A stretch of 64,000 nucleotides of DNA from positions 62,001 to 126,000 of the forward strand of contig NZ_MJIL01000101.1 of assembly GCF_001939735.1 (NCBI RefSeq), in the 5' to 3' direction. The notes beneath the pieces are model-generated. The model did not search any database. It saw only the letters and a program-made list of their open reading frames with translations, and was not told the DNA's origin. This stretch comes from Photobacterium proteolyticum (lineage in GTDB: Bacteria; Pseudomonadota; Gammaproteobacteria; Enterobacterales; Vibrionaceae). The translations under genes and the position numbers were made by a program. This document shows positions 26,853 through 36,400 of this stretch, one piece after another (position 1 is the stretch's first letter; each line of letters starts with the position of its first letter).

Positions 26853-28019
26853 ATGAATCTGCATGAATATCAGGCAAAACAGCTGTTTGCTGAGTACGGT
26901 CTGCCAGTTCCAGAAGGCTATGCTTGTGATACTCCACAAGAAGCTGCTGAAGCTGCTGGTAAAATCAGTGGTGACAAGTGGGTAGTTAAGTGCCAGGTCC
27001 ACGCTGGTGGCCGCGGTAAAGCGGGCGGTGTTGAGCTGCACGATACCAAAGAAGGTATTAAAGAGTTTGCTCAGAAATGGTTGGGTAAAAACCTGGTGAC
27101 TTACCAGACAGATGCCAATGGCCAGCCGGTAACGAAAATTCTTGTTGAAGAAGCCTCGAATATTGCCAATGAACTGTACTTAGGCGCGGTTGTTGACCGT
27201 GGTACTCGTCGCATTGTGTTCATGGCATCGACTGAAGGTGGTGTTGAGATCGAGAAAGTTGCGGAAGAGACACCGGAGCTTATCCATAAAGCCGCAATTG
27301 ATCCTTTGGTCGGCCCTCAGCCATACCAAGGCCGTGAACTCGCATTCAAACTGGGTCTTAAAGGCGACCAAATCAAGCAGTTCACCAAGATCTTCCTGGG
27401 CCTTGGCAACATGTTTGCCGATTACGATTTGGCATTGCTTGAGATCAACCCGTTGGTTATCACTGGTGATGACAATCTGCTGTGTCTTGACGGCAAAATC
27501 AATATCGACTCCAACGCGATGTACCGTCAGCCTAAGCTACGTGAAATGCACGATCCTTCGCAGGAAGACGAGCGAGAAGCACACGCGGCGCAGTGGGAAC
27601 TGAACTACGTAGCGCTAGATGGCAGCATCGGCTGTATGGTTAACGGTGCAGGTCTGGCGATGGGTACGATGGATATCGTTAACCTTCACGGTGGCCAGCC
27701 AGCAAACTTCCTTGATGTCGGCGGCGGCGCAACCAAAGAGCGTGTGACTGAAGCATTCAAGATCATCCTCTCTGACAGCAACGTAAAAGCTGTACTGGTT
27801 AACATCTTCGGCGGTATTGTCCGCTGTGACCTGATTGCTGAAGGTATTATCGGCGCTGTTGAAGAAGTGGGTGTCGAGGTACCGGTTGTTGTCCGTCTTG
27901 AAGGTAACAACGCTGTACTGGGTGCAGAGACACTGGCTAAGAGTGGCCTGAATATTATTGCTGCGACTTCCCTAACTGAAGCAGCGGAAAAAGTAGTTGC
28001 TGCAGCGGAGGGTAAATAA
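26853..28019 (+). CDS. sucC: Succinate-CoA ligase, beta subunit
   Basis: Forms succinate and ATP from succinyl-CoA with SucD. The N-terminal ATP-grasp fold starts MNLHEYQAKQLFAEYGLPVP; the nucleotide loop KCQVHAGGRGKAGGVEL and the C-terminal GGGATKERVTEAFK and NIFGGIVRCD segments are characteristic. Length 388 equals E. coli SucC. Its stop overlaps the sucD ATG by one base. Confidence 0.98.
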   Translation: MNLHEYQAKQLFAEYGLPVPEGYACDTPQEAAEAAGKISGDKWVVKCQVHAGGRGKAGGVELHDTKEGIKEFAQKWLGKNLVTYQTDANGQPVTKILVEEASNIANELYLGAVVDRGTRRIVFMASTEGGVEIEKVAEETPELIHKAAIDPLVGPQPYQGRELAFKLGLKGDQIKQFTKIFLGLGNMFADYDLALLEINPLVITGDDNLLCLDGKINIDSNAMYRQPKLREMHDPSQEDEREAHAAQWELNYVALDGSIGCMVNGAGLAMGTMDIVNLHGGQPANFLDVGGGATKERVTEAFKIILSDSNVKAVLVNIFGGIVRCDLIAEGIIGAVEEVGVEVPVVVRLEGNNAVLGAETLAKSGLNIIAATSLTEAAEKVVAAAEGK

Positions 28020-28891
28020 TGTCAGTTCTAATTAATAAAGATACCAAAGTCATTTGTCAGGGATTCACTGGCGGTCAGGGAACTTTCCACTCTGAGCAGG
28101 CGATTGAATACGGAACGCAAATGGTCGGTGGTGTTTCGCCAGGTAAAGGCGGTACAACCCACCTTGGTCTGCCTGTCTTTAACACTGTGCGTGAAGCTGT
28201 TGAAGCGACTGGCGCAACAGCAACCGTAATCTATGTACCGGCACCATTCTGTAAAGATGCCATCCTTGAAGCAATTGATGCGGGAATCGAGCTGATCGTT
28301 ACGATCACCGAAGGTATCCCTACGCTTGATATGCTGGATGTCAAAGTACGCCTGGACGAAGCTGGCGTGCGTATGATTGGCCCTAACTGTCCGGGTGTTA
28401 TCACGCCGGATGAATGTAAGATCGGTATCATGCCGGGCCACATTCATAAAGCCGGTAAGGTTGGTATCGTGTCGCGTTCAGGTACGCTGACTTATGAAGC
28501 GGTTAAGCAGACTACGGATGAAGGTTTCGGCCAGTCAACTTGTGTTGGTATCGGTGGCGACCCAATTCCTGGCGCAAACTTTATCGACGTCCTGGAGATG
28601 TTCGAGAAAGATCCAGCGACTGAAGCCATCGTGATGATTGGTGAAATCGGTGGTACGGCTGAAGAGGAAGCGGCAGCTTACATCAAAGAGCATGTCACCA
28701 AGCCTGTAGTTTCGTACATTGCAGGTGTTACAGCGCCTCCGGGTAAGCGTATGGGCCATGCCGGTGCGATCATCTCTGGTGGTAAAGGTACCGCTGATGA
28801 TAAATTCCAGGCGCTTGAATCTGCCGGTGTTAAAACCGTCAAGAGCCTGGCTGATATCGGTAAGGCACTGCGCGAAGTTACTGGTTGGTAA
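28019..28891 (+). CDS. sucD: Succinate-CoA ligase, alpha subunit
   Basis: CoA-binding subunit carrying the phosphohistidine. The N-terminal Rossmann motif GFTGGQGTFHSEQAI binds CoA and the active His lies in KRMGHAGAIISGGKGTA near residue 246. Length 290 is that of E. coli (289). It starts within the sucC stop codon (TAATG). It is the last gene of the sdh-suc operon. Confidence 0.98.
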   Translation: MSVLINKDTKVICQGFTGGQGTFHSEQAIEYGTQMVGGVSPGKGGTTHLGLPVFNTVREAVEATGATATVIYVPAPFCKDAILEAIDAGIELIVTITEGIPTLDMLDVKVRLDEAGVRMIGPNCPGVITPDECKIGIMPGHIHKAGKVGIVSRSGTLTYEAVKQTTDEGFGQSTCVGIGGDPIPGANFIDVLEMFEKDPATEAIVMIGEIGGTAEEEAAAYIKEHVTKPVVSYIAGVTAPPGKRMGHAGAIISGGKGTADDKFQALESAGVKTVKSLADIGKALREVTGW

Positions 28892-28911
28892 TATTTGCTG
28901 CAAAGATGATG

Positions 28912-28938
28912 AAAACCCGCCACCTGGCGGGTTTTTTT
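28912..28938 (+). terminator. Intrinsic terminator of the sdh-suc operon
   Basis: Stem CCCGCC/GGCGGG with an ACCT loop followed by seven T residues. Confidence 0.93.
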
Positions 28939-28996
28939 GTTTGGTATTACCCTCAGTTTGTACAAGCTTGGAAATAAGCGAAAAGGGTAGGCAGAA

Positions 28997-29296
28997 ATGA
29001 AGTGGCTGAGCGGTATTATCATCATTGTTTTGAGTTTGCACGTCGGTGCGAAAGAAGACAAAGCTGGCTATGAAGATTGCATACTGGCGCATGTATCCAG
29101 AACGGAAGATACGTTGGCTGCCAACTTGATGACCTACGCTTGCCATCGCCTATATATCGATAACTTTATGCTCTCCGAACAGGATCAAGGTTATTACCAG
29201 TGCCTGTTGGAGTACATGCCTGATGCCAAGAAAGCTGAAATTACACTTCAAATCAAACGCACCTGTAACGACAAGCACCGAAGCTTGTTTCGTTAA
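28997..29296 (+). CDS. VF_A0006-type four-cysteine secreted protein
   Basis: A 99-residue product with a signal peptide (MKWLSGIIIIVLSLHVGA, cleavage probably before KED). The mature part has exactly four cysteines, in YEDCIL, YACHRLY, YYQCLL and RTCND, the pattern of the small VF_A0006-like family known in Vibrionaceae; family assignment is from memory of the motif. Function is unknown; two disulfides in the periplasm are plausible. It lies alone between the suc terminator and znuB. Confidence 0.7.
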   Translation: MKWLSGIIIIVLSLHVGAKEDKAGYEDCILAHVSRTEDTLAANLMTYACHRLYIDNFMLSEQDQGYYQCLLEYMPDAKKAEITLQIKRTCNDKHRSLFR

Positions 29297-29313
29297 TTAA
29301 CCCTAATGATACT

Positions 29314-29342
29314 AAAAAGCCAGCAAAGACTGTCTGCTGGCT
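29314..29342 (-). terminator. Intrinsic terminator of znuCB
   Basis: Stem AGCCAGCA/TGCTGGCT with a 9-base loop, followed on the minus strand by five T residues; about 30 bases beyond the znuB stop. Confidence 0.75.
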
Positions 29343-29369
29343 TGATAATGACAAGGCTAATATACCTGC

Positions 29370-30155
29370 TTAAGCGTCCGTTCTTTTAAACTGGCTGAGA
29401 ATAAACATTGCAGCGGCGGCAACTACAACGGAAGGGCCGGCAGGGGTGTCGTAGTGCCATGACATGGCAAGGCCGATCATTACGGCAACGCAGCCGATAG
29501 CTGATGCTAAGCCAGCCATAAACTCTGGACTGTGAGAAAATTTCCGTGCCGTTGCGGCAGGGATAATCAGCAGCGAGGTGATTATCAGCGCACCGACAAA
29601 TTTCATGGCAATGGCAATGACCATACCGACCATCAGCATCAGCAACAGACGCATAAAATCGACATTGACGCCCTCAACCTGGGCAAGCTCTTCGTTGATC
29701 GTCATCGACAGCAGAGGACGCCAAAGGAAAGCTAACAAAGCCATCACAACAGCGCCGCCACCATAGATCCATAACAGATCGGTAGTGGTGACTGCCAGTA
29801 GATCACCAAATAGGTAGGCCATTAAATCGATACGGACATGATCGAGAAAACTGACGGCAACCAAGCCTAGCGACAAGGCGCTGTGGGCAAGGATACCCAG
29901 CAGGGTGTCAGTTGCGACATACTTTTGTTTCTGCAGGCCTACGAGGATCACGGCAAGTGCCAGACAGCAGATAACCAGTGCCAGATTGAGGTTGATATTG
30001 AACAGAAAGCCTAGGGCAACACCCAATAAAGACGCATGAGATAGGGTATCGCCGAAATAAGCCATTTTTCGCCAGACGACAAAGGAGCCCAGTGGCCCGG
30101 CCAGGGCGGCAATACCGATGCCTGCAATCAGTGCCGGCAGGATAAAATCAAGCAT
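29370..30155 (-). CDS. znuB: Zinc ABC transporter permease
   Basis: Membrane subunit of the high-affinity zinc importer. A 261-residue hydrophobic ABC-3 family protein with about seven to eight helices; it begins MLDFILPALIAGIGIA and holds the family segments YFGDTLSHASLLGVALGF and the C-terminal SWHYDTPAGP. It overlaps the end of znuC by 8 bases. Partners are ZnuC (ATPase) and the divergent ZnuA. Confidence 0.97.
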   Translation of the reverse strand: MLDFILPALIAGIGIAALAGPLGSFVVWRKMAYFGDTLSHASLLGVALGFLFNINLNLALVICCLALAVILVGLQKQKYVATDTLLGILAHSALSLGLVAVSFLDHVRIDLMAYLFGDLLAVTTTDLLWIYGGGAVVMALLAFLWRPLLSMTINEELAQVEGVNVDFMRLLLMLMVGMVIAIAMKFVGALIITSLLIIPAATARKFSHSPEFMAGLASAIGCVAVMIGLAMSWHYDTPAGPSVVVAAAAMFILSQFKRTDA

Positions 30156-30927
30156 TGTGTTTCTCTTGTTGCTCGTGGTGATGGTGCTGACAAGGCCCTA
30201 CCGGGCTACCGGCAAGATCATGTTCATGATTGTGGTGGTGGTGATAAAGTGCCAGCTGCTCGCTTTGCTGTGCCCCAAACAGGGCTACATACGACGGGTG
30301 ATTGGTAATAGCTTCCGGCGCGCCTGAGCAGCAGATATGATGATGCAGGCAGATCACATTGTCTGTTTTTGCCATGACTAGGTGCAAGTCGTGCGAGACC
30401 ATCAAAATAGCACAATTGAGCTTATCACGCAGTGACTGGATCAAACTGTATAGTTCTAGCTGGCCATTAACATCTACGCCTTGTACTGGCTCATCAAGTA
30501 CCAGTAAATCAGGGCGCTGGAGCAGTGCCCGGGCCAGCAGAACACGCTGCATTTCCCCGCCTGAGAGCGAGTGCATATTACTGTGGTGCAAATGCGCACC
30601 GCCAACCAGTTTAAGGGCATCGATCCGGTCGTTATTCGTATATCGCCCTGCGAGTCGCATAAAGCGGTCAACACTGAGTGGTAGTGATGCATTTAGCTGT
30701 AATTTTTGCGGCACATAGCCTATCCGGAGTCCTTTCTGACGAATGACCTTCCCTGCAGTGGGCTTGCGTAGGCCGGTGATGACTTTCACCAGGGTCGATT
30801 TGCCTGCACCGTTGGGACCGATCAGGGTGGTGATCTGGCCTCGTTCAAGTTTTATCGAGACTTGATCAAGCACGTGCCGTTCCGAAAAAGTCACGGTAAC
30901 GGTCTGTAATTCAACTAGAGTAGTCAT
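30148..30927 (-). CDS. znuC: Zinc ABC transporter ATPase
   Basis: Energises zinc uptake. Walker A LIGPNGAGKSTLV, signature LSGGEMQRVLLARAL, Walker B LLVLDEPVQG and the switch His in MVSHDLHLVM are all present. The C-terminal tail is very His-rich (HHHHNHEHD and HHHHEQQEKH), a likely metal-sensing or metal-handling tail. Start chosen at the ATG at 30927 (MTTLVELQ), giving 259 residues close to E. coli ZnuC (251); the longer in-frame extension would run into the Zur box. Confidence 0.96.
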   Translation of the reverse strand: MTTLVELQTVTVTFSERHVLDQVSIKLERGQITTLIGPNGAGKSTLVKVITGLRKPTAGKVIRQKGLRIGYVPQKLQLNASLPLSVDRFMRLAGRYTNNDRIDALKLVGGAHLHHSNMHSLSGGEMQRVLLARALLQRPDLLVLDEPVQGVDVNGQLELYSLIQSLRDKLNCAILMVSHDLHLVMAKTDNVICLHHHICCSGAPEAITNHPSYVALFGAQQSEQLALYHHHHNHEHDLAGSPVGPCQHHHHEQQEKHNA

Positions 30928-30956
30928 AAAAAGTGCTTCAAGGTATTTGCCAAAGT

Positions 30957-30979
30957 GAGATGTTATAATATAACATTTC
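30957..30979. promoter_or_regulatory. Zur box between znuC and znuA
   Basis: A 23-bp palindrome with arms GAGATGTTATA and TATAACATTTC around a central A; only one base breaks the dyad. It matches the enterobacterial Zur operator almost perfectly and sits between the divergent znuCB and znuA genes, so one site can repress both when zinc is plentiful. Confidence 0.92.
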
Positions 30980-31017
30980 AACTCTACTTGTAATCAATTA
31001 TTATTTCGGAAACCATT

Positions 31018-31911
31018 ATGCGCCGTTTGTTACTTTGCATCAGCTCTGTTGCTCTGCTCTTCTCATCAGCCCTTTCAGCCAGTGAGTTTAAGGTGGTGAC
31101 AACCGTTAAACCCCTAAATTTGATCGTACAGGAGCTAACTGACGGCGCGGCAACCAGTGAGGCCATATTACCACCAGGTGCATCCCCGCACGATTACGCA
31201 TTGCGTCCGTCAGATGTAAAGAAGCTAAGAGACGCCGACTTGGTCGTTTGGGTTGGACCAGAGCTGGAGATGTTCCTGTCAAAAGTGCTGGATGCGAAAG
31301 GTAACAGCTTGGCACTGACGGAACAACATACAATCGATCTTCGCTCTTATGAAGAGGGTGCTGAAATTGACCACGGTGATCACAGCCATAGCCATGACGG
31401 GGTTGATCCGCACCTGTGGCTGGGGCCAAAGCAAGCGATTCAGGCGGCGAAGGTGATTTCTGAGGCGCTTATCAAGTTTGATCCATTGCATAAAAATAAA
31501 TATGAAGATAACCTTTCTCGGTTCGTGTCTGAAGTGGAACTGGCCATTGACGAATTGAACACTGAGCTGAAACCACTAGCCAGCCGGGGCTATTATGTTT
31601 TTCACGATGGCTACGGCTATTTCGAAGCACAGTTCGGACTGAATAATCTCGGGCACTTTACTGTTGACCCCGATCGTCGTCCGGGTGCGAAAACATTAGT
31701 TTCTATCCGTCGCTCATTACAAAACAAACAGGCACAGTGTGTATTCAGTGAGCCGCAATTTTCACCGGCTGTAGTAAAGAGTGTCGTTAGTGGCACAGAA
31801 GTCAATATTGGAACCCTTGACCCAATGGCAACGGAGATTGCAGAGGAAAAGGGAGGTTATGTCCGATTTTTGCAAGAATTGGGGCAGAGTTTTACCAAGT
31901 GTCTTAAATAA
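31018..31911 (+). CDS. znuA: Zinc ABC transporter periplasmic binding protein
   Basis: Captures periplasmic Zn2+ for ZnuBC. Signal peptide of about 21 residues ends in ALSASE. The cluster A-I features are visible: the first zinc His in PPGASPHDYALRPSD, a charged His-rich loop DHGDHSHSHDGVDPHLW with the second ligand, and a later His in FHDGYGYFEAQ. Length is 297. mepM begins 2 bases after its stop, implying co-transcription under Zur control. Confidence 0.97.
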   Translation: MRRLLLCISSVALLFSSALSASEFKVVTTVKPLNLIVQELTDGAATSEAILPPGASPHDYALRPSDVKKLRDADLVVWVGPELEMFLSKVLDAKGNSLALTEQHTIDLRSYEEGAEIDHGDHSHSHDGVDPHLWLGPKQAIQAAKVISEALIKFDPLHKNKYEDNLSRFVSEVELAIDELNTELKPLASRGYYVFHDGYGYFEAQFGLNNLGHFTVDPDRRPGAKTLVSIRRSLQNKQAQCVFSEPQFSPAVVKSVVSGTEVNIGTLDPMATEIAEEKGGYVRFLQELGQSFTKCLK

Positions 31912-31913
31912 TA

Positions 31914-33269
31914 ATGAAAATATTCAAGGTTGCGGCCTTAACAATTAAACAATTACCCCGCCAGCATCGAATTGCTTTAGCCTCAACCTCATTGATCGTC
32001 GTGGCTGCCTTGGTATGGCAGCCTTCATCGCCGCTTAAGCAAACTGTAACCTATCAGTCTGATCAACGTATTGACGTTGAGATCCCGCTTGAAGAGTTAG
32101 ATGTCCTGTCTGAGCAGAACAGCGAGCCGATGGGTGCTGTTCTTGATCCCGAAGATCCGGAGTTTTTGGCTCCGAAAGATGAGCTGGAGCAACAACTCGA
32201 AGAAGTGGTTGATATCGCTCATAACCATAAGGTGGCTTCTGGCGAGACATTAGGCGCGATATTCTCACAGTACGCGTTGCCCCTCGCTGATATGTACCGT
32301 TTGATCAAGGTGAACAAGTCGATCCAGAACCTCCGCGTGGGTCAGATGATTGAGTGGTCTGTCGATGACGAGGGCCGGGTCACAGAGTTCAGCATCAAGC
32401 GCAGTGCAAAATTGACTGATTTATATACGCTTGCCGGGCCGGGCTATGAGTTCAAAAAGCTGGAAGAAAACGGCGAAATCAAGCCGGTAATGTTAACCGG
32501 GCGGATTTCTGGCAGCTTTTATCAGTCGGCACGCGCCGCTGGCCTGACGCCCAATCAAATTCAAACCGTGGTTCAGGCACTGCAGTGGCGTTTTGATTTC
32601 GGCCGGGAGGCGCGTAAAGGCGACCGGTTTGCTGTTTCTGTCGAGCGTGAGTTTATTGATGGAAAAGCGGTAACACGGGGCGATGTGAAGTCGCTTTATT
32701 ATTTGAGTGGTTCTCGCGAAGTGTTCGTGATGCGCCATGAAGACGGCCTGTTCTATGATGCCGAGGGCAAGAGCCTGAACCGTGCGTTGCGCCGGATACC
32801 GTTAGCCAAGCGTTACCGAATCAGCTCGTCGTTTAACCCAAGGCGTAAGCATCCGGTTACCGGGCGAATATCTCCGCACAACGGAACGGATTTTGCCACA
32901 CCGATAGGCACGCCTGTGCTTGCTGCCGGTGACGGTGTGGTCGTCAAAGCAAGAAAGCACCCGTTGGCTGGCAACTACGTGGTTATTAAGCATGGTCGGG
33001 AATATATGACCCGCTATCTCCATTTACACAGACTGCTGGTGAAGGTTGGAGACAAAGTGACGATGGGCCAGCGTATTGCGCTGAGTGGTAATACCGGGCG
33101 ATCAACCGGACCTCACCTTCATTACGAGTTGATCAAGAAAAATCGTGCGGTAAATGCGATGAAGGTTCCCTTGCCGCAGGCCGAGCCTATCTCGTCAAAA
33201 CTGCGAGGTCGTTTTGTTCAGCTTGCCAGCGACGAAAGACAGAAGTTACTGGCGGTAATGCCGGGCTGA
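31914..33269 (+). CDS. mepM: Murein DD-endopeptidase MepM-like (LysM + M23)
   Basis: Peptidoglycan hydrolase cutting crosslinks for wall growth. One N-terminal membrane anchor (about residues 22-38), a LysM/OapA-like domain (~100-150, HKVASGETLGAIFSQYALP), and a C-terminal M23 peptidase with HNGTDFATPIGTPV, the HLH motif RYLHLHRLL and GPHLHYELI, which hold the zinc and catalytic residues. Length 451 compares with 440 in E. coli MepM. Adjacent to znuA, as in E. coli, which may tie a zinc-dependent hydrolase to zinc supply. Confidence 0.95.
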   Translation: MKIFKVAALTIKQLPRQHRIALASTSLIVVAALVWQPSSPLKQTVTYQSDQRIDVEIPLEELDVLSEQNSEPMGAVLDPEDPEFLAPKDELEQQLEEVVDIAHNHKVASGETLGAIFSQYALPLADMYRLIKVNKSIQNLRVGQMIEWSVDDEGRVTEFSIKRSAKLTDLYTLAGPGYEFKKLEENGEIKPVMLTGRISGSFYQSARAAGLTPNQIQTVVQALQWRFDFGREARKGDRFAVSVEREFIDGKAVTRGDVKSLYYLSGSREVFVMRHEDGLFYDAEGKSLNRALRRIPLAKRYRISSSFNPRRKHPVTGRISPHNGTDFATPIGTPVLAAGDGVVVKARKHPLAGNYVVIKHGREYMTRYLHLHRLLVKVGDKVTMGQRIALSGNTGRSTGPHLHYELIKKNRAVNAMKVPLPQAEPISSKLRGRFVQLASDERQKLLAVMPG

Positions 33270-33273
33270 TGAA

Positions 33274-33300
33274 AAAGCGCACAAAAGTGCGCTTTTTTTA
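33274..33300 (+). terminator. Intrinsic terminator of znuA-mepM
   Basis: Stem AAGCGCAC/GTGCGCTT with an AAAA loop and a run of seven T residues. Confidence 0.92.
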
Positions 33301-33420
33301 TGTCTCACCACTCATTTTATAAAATCATCCTTATACAACAAGTCAACTTACTTCATAATGTTTCGTTACGCTGTTGTGAGTTATTGCAGGGATACGCTGT
33401 ACCAATAGTTCCTGGTTGTT

Positions 33421-36400
33421 ATGAATAAAGCCTTTTTCATATTTTCCTTCTGTCTGTCAGTACTGTTGCACTGTAGTTTTGCTACAGCAGAAAACAGTCA
33501 TGCCTTTTATCCGCTTCCTCATCAGGAACGCGGAAGCTTTGTGGCAGCCCAAAAGGTCATTGCCAATACCAACGGTGGGCTGTGGCTCGTTGATGCTCAG
33601 GGGGCGCTGATTTTCTATGACGGTGAGCGGTTAGACAGGGCGGTCGACCAAACCGGCGAACCGATCACCGGTGTCACAGACGCTGTTATGCAAGGACAGA
33701 CGCTGTGGCTGGTAAAAGACGGCTATGCCTATCGCTTCCTCCCTACAACTGCCGAGCTAAAGCGGTTGAAGTGGCAATCGGCGCCGCTTAGATATGTTAT
33801 CAGCCATCAGGCAGGTATCTGGTTTGCCAGCAGTAAAGGTTTATATGTCATTACGGATGAGCATCGGCAGCCGGAGTTTGTTTCGGTTCCAGAGTCACTC
33901 ACGGTTACTGGTCTCTATAGCGCGGGCAATTCATTATTTGTTGCTGGGGAGCTGGGCATCTATGAGTTTAGAGACCGCCAGTTCTTAACTCCGCGTTTGT
34001 ATCCGAGGCACAGAGTTACAGCGGTTTTTGAAGACAGCACAGAGCAGTTATGGTTCGGAACTCATTCCGGCTTGTTTTTATCCCGTCAGGTGCGCCCCGT
34101 TCTTTCTTCTCAAGATTCATCAAGACATCAGCTTTCGGTTTCAGCGATTGCCGAAACAAAATCCGGTATCTGGGTGGGGACTGCGCAGGGACTTAAGCTG
34201 ATTGATAAGTCGTCATCGGCCGTGAGCCATTATCGTGCCGACGCTGATGATGAATATACGATCAATAACAACCGCGTGATGGCACTGCTTGGTGATGAGA
34301 AGTACGGACTGTGGATTGCCACCGAGAGCGGTATTAATTATTTACCGGCCTCAACGTCGGCCTTGAAAAGGTTTCCTTATGGCTCTGGGGGTAATAATGC
34401 AATAAAGGTCGGTCGAATTAATCAACTTCAGCAGATTGAAGATGGCAGCATCTGGCTTGCGACCGACAAAGGGCTGACAGAGCTTGATGATAGTTTGGGG
34501 ATTGTGCGCCAGCTACCTTTATCTGGAGGCGTTGACTCTTTTGCATATAAAAAGGGGACTTTCTGGCTTGCAACCAGAACGGGACTGAAAGCTTATTCGT
34601 TAGTTGATAATGAGTGGTTGGCGCTATATTTTCCGAGCTGGTTTGAAGGTCAGTCGATAACCAGCGTGATGGTCGATCACTACAATTCGGTCTGGATAGG
34701 TATGGAGTCGCACCTTTACCGTTACTGGCCAAAAACGTCAGAGCTTAATTCGTTTGGTAGTCATTGGTTTCAGGCTCCTTACGGCAGCGAGGCCGTCACT
34801 GTATTGTTCGAAGACAGCCATCACAATATTTGGGTCGGTACGGATTACGCTTTATACCAGTTTGATACCGGGCTGCTTAGCATGGTTAAGCAAACGGCTA
34901 GCCTGGGCGGCGTGATCGACATCTATGAAGATATACTGGGCCAGCTATGGGTGGTAAATAATCATAGTCTTCAATATTCACCGAAGCAGGACAAGTTGCC
35001 ACTGGAGCCGATTGTTCTCAACGGAGCCTATGCAAAGCCATATTGTATCGATGGTGACAATGGCGGGAGTTGGGTGACAACGAGCCAAGGGCTGTCGTAC
35101 TACTCGCTATCCGCACAGCTGAGGTTGCACCTTCCGCCCTTGGTCGGCGGGGTTGAAAAAGAATCGTATTCACAAGCGTGTGAGATCTTGCAATCAGGAA
35201 AATTACTGCTCGGGGGAAAGAAAGGGCTGCTTGAAATTGATCCGAAGAAGTTACTTGCTTCGGAAAAGCAGCAGTTTTCTATTATTGTTGGCAATATCCG
35301 GGTCGATAATCAGCTGGCACGTTTGGCCGGTGGCTCTGAAACCTTGCTTACCGTGCCGTATGGTTCTTCGGTAAGCTTTGATATTGGCGTGCTGCCGTTT
35401 TCCGGATTTACCAAGCTGCAATATCGCTTGATAGGGGAACGGGAAGTGCCTTGGGTAAGCTTTAGTCATTCCTCATTGTTTTTTGATAACCTGAACCCCG
35501 GTGATTACCTGCTGGAATTGCGCTTTGATGGTGAAAACCCGCAGGATCAACCCGAAATTCGTTATGCTTTCCAAGTATCTGGCCCCTGGTACCTATCTTA
35601 CTGGTCAACCTCGTTGTTGGTTGCGTTATTGGCCCTGTTGCTGTTTCTCTTTATTGGCTGGCGAGCACGCGCTTATCACCGTCAGAATCTAGCGCTCAAG
35701 CAGGCGGTCTTTCGCAGTACGGCCAGAATAGAGCTGCATAAAAAGCAGCTTTACGCCAGCAACAAACATCTGCAGCGTATATTGCATATGCGGCAAAATT
35801 TCATGGCCCAGCTATACAGTGAGCTGCGATCACCTTTGTCATTGATCCTTGGACCCATTCGGAAGATGCAGGCTACCAGCCATGGCGAAGAGAATGAACA
35901 GCTTCATCTGGTTGCTAACAACATAGAGCGCTCGCTGCATTTGGTCGAGCAGCTACTTACCCGAGATGCGCAAGCTTTCATTGAGCCTGAAAAGCGATGT
36001 GAACAATGGATTAGCCCGATCATCCAGGCCTGTTGCCTGAGTTGGCAGCTAGAGGCCGAACAGAGGGGGATTGCGCTCTGCCTTGAGGATGAGACTGACG
36101 GGGTGAGTGTGAAGGTGGCTCCGTATCATCTTGAAATTATGCTCGGTAATCTATTATCCAATGCCCTGAAATACACCCCCCGGCTCGGTTGTATCAATGT
36201 GGTGGTGAAGAGTATCGATCACAGGCTGGTGATGTCGGTCAGTGATACCGGCAAAGGAATGTCAGAAGAAGTCAGGGACAACATTTTTGATAGCTACTTC
36301 AAAGAGGATACCGACTTTAATCCGGAGGCCGGCTTTGGCCTGGGACTGAGTACTGTCAAGCAGCTTGTCGAACTCTATGAAGGAGAGGTTTCCGTTGTTA

